A DNA stretch of 15,346 bases from NCBI GenBank assembly GCA_964506325.1, contig CAZDLO010000086.1, forward strand, positions 1 to 15,346. The letters are read 5' to 3'. Positions 13,786-15,346 of this stretch are shown piece by piece (the stretch's first letter is position 1; each line of letters begins with the position of its first letter). A program made the position numbers and the translations under genes. This DNA comes from CAINVV01 sp964506325 (lineage in GTDB: Bacteria > Bacteroidota > Bacteroidia > Bacteroidales > Prolixibacteraceae). The notes below the pieces were generated by a model that was not told the origin of the DNA, ran no database searches, and saw nothing but the letters and a program-made list of their open reading frames with translations.

Positions 13786-14754
13786 CTATTGGGCCTTGTA
13801 ATCTGCTATATTGGGGAAACCTCTCAGGAATTCTTCTATTCCCATTCTTTTCTTACCGGCAAGTTGCAGGTCAGTGATCCATAAATACCCGTTGGTTGAA
13901 GCGATTTTCATCCATTTCTTTTGATCGGAAAGGATCGTTCCGGGTTCCTGCCGGTGCTGGCAATACTCCGGCTGAGTTCTGAAAATCTTGAGTGAGATCC
14001 TGTCCTTCGATGGAATTGTTAACTCCGTCCATGCGGTAGGATAGGGGCTTAATCCCCTGATTTTATTGTGATTGATTTCGGTCTCAAGGCTCCAGTCAAT
14101 CCGGCAGTCCTCCTTGAATATTTTAGGCGCATGCAACCTTGCAGGGTCAATCTCCAGCATCTCCTGTGATACAGGAACCACACTTCCCTCTGCAAGAGCA
14201 TCAACTGTTTTCAGAACCAGTCCGGCCCCTGTAACCATCAGCTGATCATGAAGTTCTCCGACAGTCAACTCTTTTGAGACCGCAATTTTCTCCCGGAATA
14301 GGATATTTCCTGTATCGATCTCCTGCTTCAGCAGAAAAGTAGTAACACCGCTTTCGCTGTCTCCGTTCATTATGGCATGGTTGAGAGGAGCAGCACCGCG
14401 GTACCTTGGCAACAGGGAACCATGAAGATTGAAAGTGCCCATGACAGGCAATTTCCATACTGCTTCGGGAAGCATCCTGAAGGCAACGATTATTTGCAGG
14501 TCAGGATGGAGTGATTCCAGGTCGGACAGGAATTTTTCATCCTTTAATTTCTCCGGTTGCAAAACAGGAAGTCCGTGTTCTTCCGCAAAGGTCTTGACAG
14601 CTGATTGGTGAAGTTTCTGTCCCCTGCCCGCCGGTTTGTCCGGAGCAGTCACCACCCCAACGATATTGTATCCGTTCCGGACAAGGGCATCCAGGCTCGC
14701 AACAGCGAAATCAGGTGTTCCCATGAATACTATACGAAGCTCTTTGCCGGTCAT
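13786..14754 (-). CDS. fmt: Methionyl-tRNA formyltransferase
   Basis: A 322-residue enzyme of normal length that formylates initiator Met-tRNA using 10-formyl-tetrahydrofolate. The N-terminal Rossmann-like part has IVFMGTPDFAV (about 8-18) and APDKPAGRGQ. The catalytic triad is intact: Asn109 and His111 in FNLHGSLLPRYRGAAP, and Asp147 in QEIDTGN. The C-terminal tRNA-binding OB domain begins near residue 207 (HAPKI) and includes IRGLSPYPTAW. The start MTGKELRIVF is the only good candidate. It follows the DUF5522 gene on the same strand by 46 bp and converges on the glucosaminidase gene. No oddity is seen. Confidence 0.96.
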   Translation of the reverse strand: MTGKELRIVFMGTPDFAVASLDALVRNGYNIVGVVTAPDKPAGRGQKLHQSAVKTFAEEHGLPVLQPEKLKDEKFLSDLESLHPDLQIIVAFRMLPEAVWKLPVMGTFNLHGSLLPRYRGAAPLNHAIMNGDSESGVTTFLLKQEIDTGNILFREKIAVSKELTVGELHDQLMVTGAGLVLKTVDALAEGSVVPVSQEMLEIDPARLHAPKIFKEDCRIDWSLETEINHNKIRGLSPYPTAWTELTIPSKDRISLKIFRTQPEYCQHRQEPGTILSDQKKWMKIASTNGYLWITDLQLAGKKRMGIEEFLRGFPNIADYKAQ

Positions 14755-14800
14755 TGCCTGTTGTTTTTTAGCAGTGATGAATAAACTGCGACTCCCTTTG

Positions 14801-14983
14801 TTACTTTAAACGGGTATTCCCTTTGGTGGCTTTGGGATAATAGGGACAATTCTTACATCCGTTTCCGCAACAATAACCCCTTTCTGCCAGGTATTTTTCC
14901 GTCAGGACCCTGTAACCCTCGGGTGAAAGTTCATAATCCACTCCCCTGATCAATTCATCCCCGTATCTGATATTATCTTCCAT
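14801..14983 (-). CDS. Small DUF5522-type protein with cysteine cluster
   Basis: A 60-residue protein with ELIRGVDYELSPEGYRVLTE in the first half and the cysteine cluster RGYCCGNGCKNCPY (Cys38, Cys39, Cys43, Cys46) in the second, a match to the DUF5522 family pattern. The CC-x3-C-x2-C arrangement suggests a bound metal, probably zinc or an iron-sulfur cluster, but that is not proven. The gene lies between fmt (46 bp downstream) and ribA (93 bp upstream), on the same strand. Its function is not known to me. It is short but conserved in sequence, so it is likely a real gene and not a chance frame. Confidence 0.8.
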   Translation of the reverse strand: MEDNIRYGDELIRGVDYELSPEGYRVLTEKYLAERGYCCGNGCKNCPYYPKATKGNTRLK

Positions 14984-15076
14984 CAGTAATACAAAAAAAT
15001 TGGATTCTGGTATTTAGCGGCAAACAGGAATATTCCTGAAGCCATATTTATCTATCAATCGAACTGCCTGCACGGC

Positions 15077-15346
15077 TTACAGAATAGAATCCAGTGAATG
15101 GCCCATCCTGTCCCTTTTGGTTCGCAGGTAAAATTCATTGAAGGGATTCGATTTTACTTCAATGGGGATGGTTTCAACCACCTTGAGGCAAAAAGACTCG
15201 AGTCCAACGCGCTTCACCGGGTTGTTGGTGATGAGTTTCATCTTGCTGACGCCCAGGCTTGAAAGGATCTGTGCTCCGACACCATATTCCCGCTGATCAG
15301 GATCAAATCCGAGATGGATATTGGCATCAACGGTGTCAAGCCCCTG
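15077..15346 (-). CDS. ribA: GTP cyclohydrolase II, C-terminal part (RibA or RibBA)
   Basis: The last 89 residues of the gene; the 5' part is beyond the window, and the frame is open to its edge. The segment starts QGLDTVDANIHLGF and continues with REYGVGAQIL, then the LITNNPVKRVGLE motif of GTP cyclohydrolase II. That enzyme makes the pyrimidine intermediate in the first step of riboflavin synthesis. The end reads YLRTKRDRMGHSL with a short tail, where bifunctional RibBA and plain RibA proteins end alike, so which form it is cannot be decided here. It lies upstream of the DUF5522 and fmt genes on the same strand. The interval 14984-15076 holds a 14-bp palindrome but no convincing terminator. 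Confidence 0.95.
   Translation of the reverse strand, partial: QGLDTVDANIHLGFDPDQREYGVGAQILSSLGVSKMKLITNNPVKRVGLESFCLKVVETIPIEVKSNPFNEFYLRTKRDRMGHSLDSIL

Noticed and set aside
15025..15038. 14-bp perfect palindrome CAGGAATATTCCTG between ribA and the DUF5522 gene
   Set aside because: About one such palindrome is expected by chance in a window this size, and no T-run follows to make a terminator. It may be an operator but there is no support.
1..15346. A complete new defence or mobile system
   Set aside because: No transposase, integrase, reverse transcriptase, toxin-antitoxin pair, phage gene or tRNA was seen; the one nuclease-like gene has no visible partner beyond housekeeping genes.

Overview
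The window looks like a chromosomal segment of a Bacteroidota bacterium, probably in or near Bacteroidales; this is inferred from gene families and not from a marker tree. The pointers are a type IX secretion (T9SS) cluster with a type B sorting domain, a PorP/SprF protein, a short AMP nucleosidase beside holA, a stand-alone HSDR_N protein, weak Shine-Dalgarno sites, and several TAnnTTTG-type -7 promoter boxes. The 100-N run suggests a scaffolded draft or metagenome assembly.

Layout. Bases 1-5566 (+ strand) hold a compact three-gene T9SS cell-surface cluster: the C-terminal part of a large multidomain adhesin, a PorP/SprF outer-membrane protein, and an OmpA/PD40/TPR protein resembling PorE. 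Converging on it is a class IV PLP aminotransferase (5721-6569, - strand). Its start codon lies inside the last unit of an 86-bp tandem repeat array (6566-6908), which is broken by the assembly gap. Next comes a tight - strand run amn > holA > rhomboid protease (9391 down to 6985, 3-4 nt spacers). An HSDR_N putative nuclease gene is divergent from amn.

Bases 9976-12571 carry a GNAT acetyltransferase, recR, a small secreted Spy/LTXXQ-like protein with a strong terminator, and cytidine deaminase. Two arrays of the heptamer TAACTCA sit exactly at convergent gene ends (9941-9982 and 12041-12089), and the neighbouring stop codons are part of the repeats. Bases 12775-15346 carry a LysM glucosaminidase, fmt, a small DUF5522-type cysteine protein, and the C-terminal end of GTP cyclohydrolase II.

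Most genes are ordinary housekeeping or well-known Bacteroidota families, and I see no clear new multi-gene system. The items most worth a second look are the 86-bp hairpin-rich array fused to the aminotransferase start, the paired heptamer arrays at convergent stops, and the HSDR_N protein next to amn/holA.
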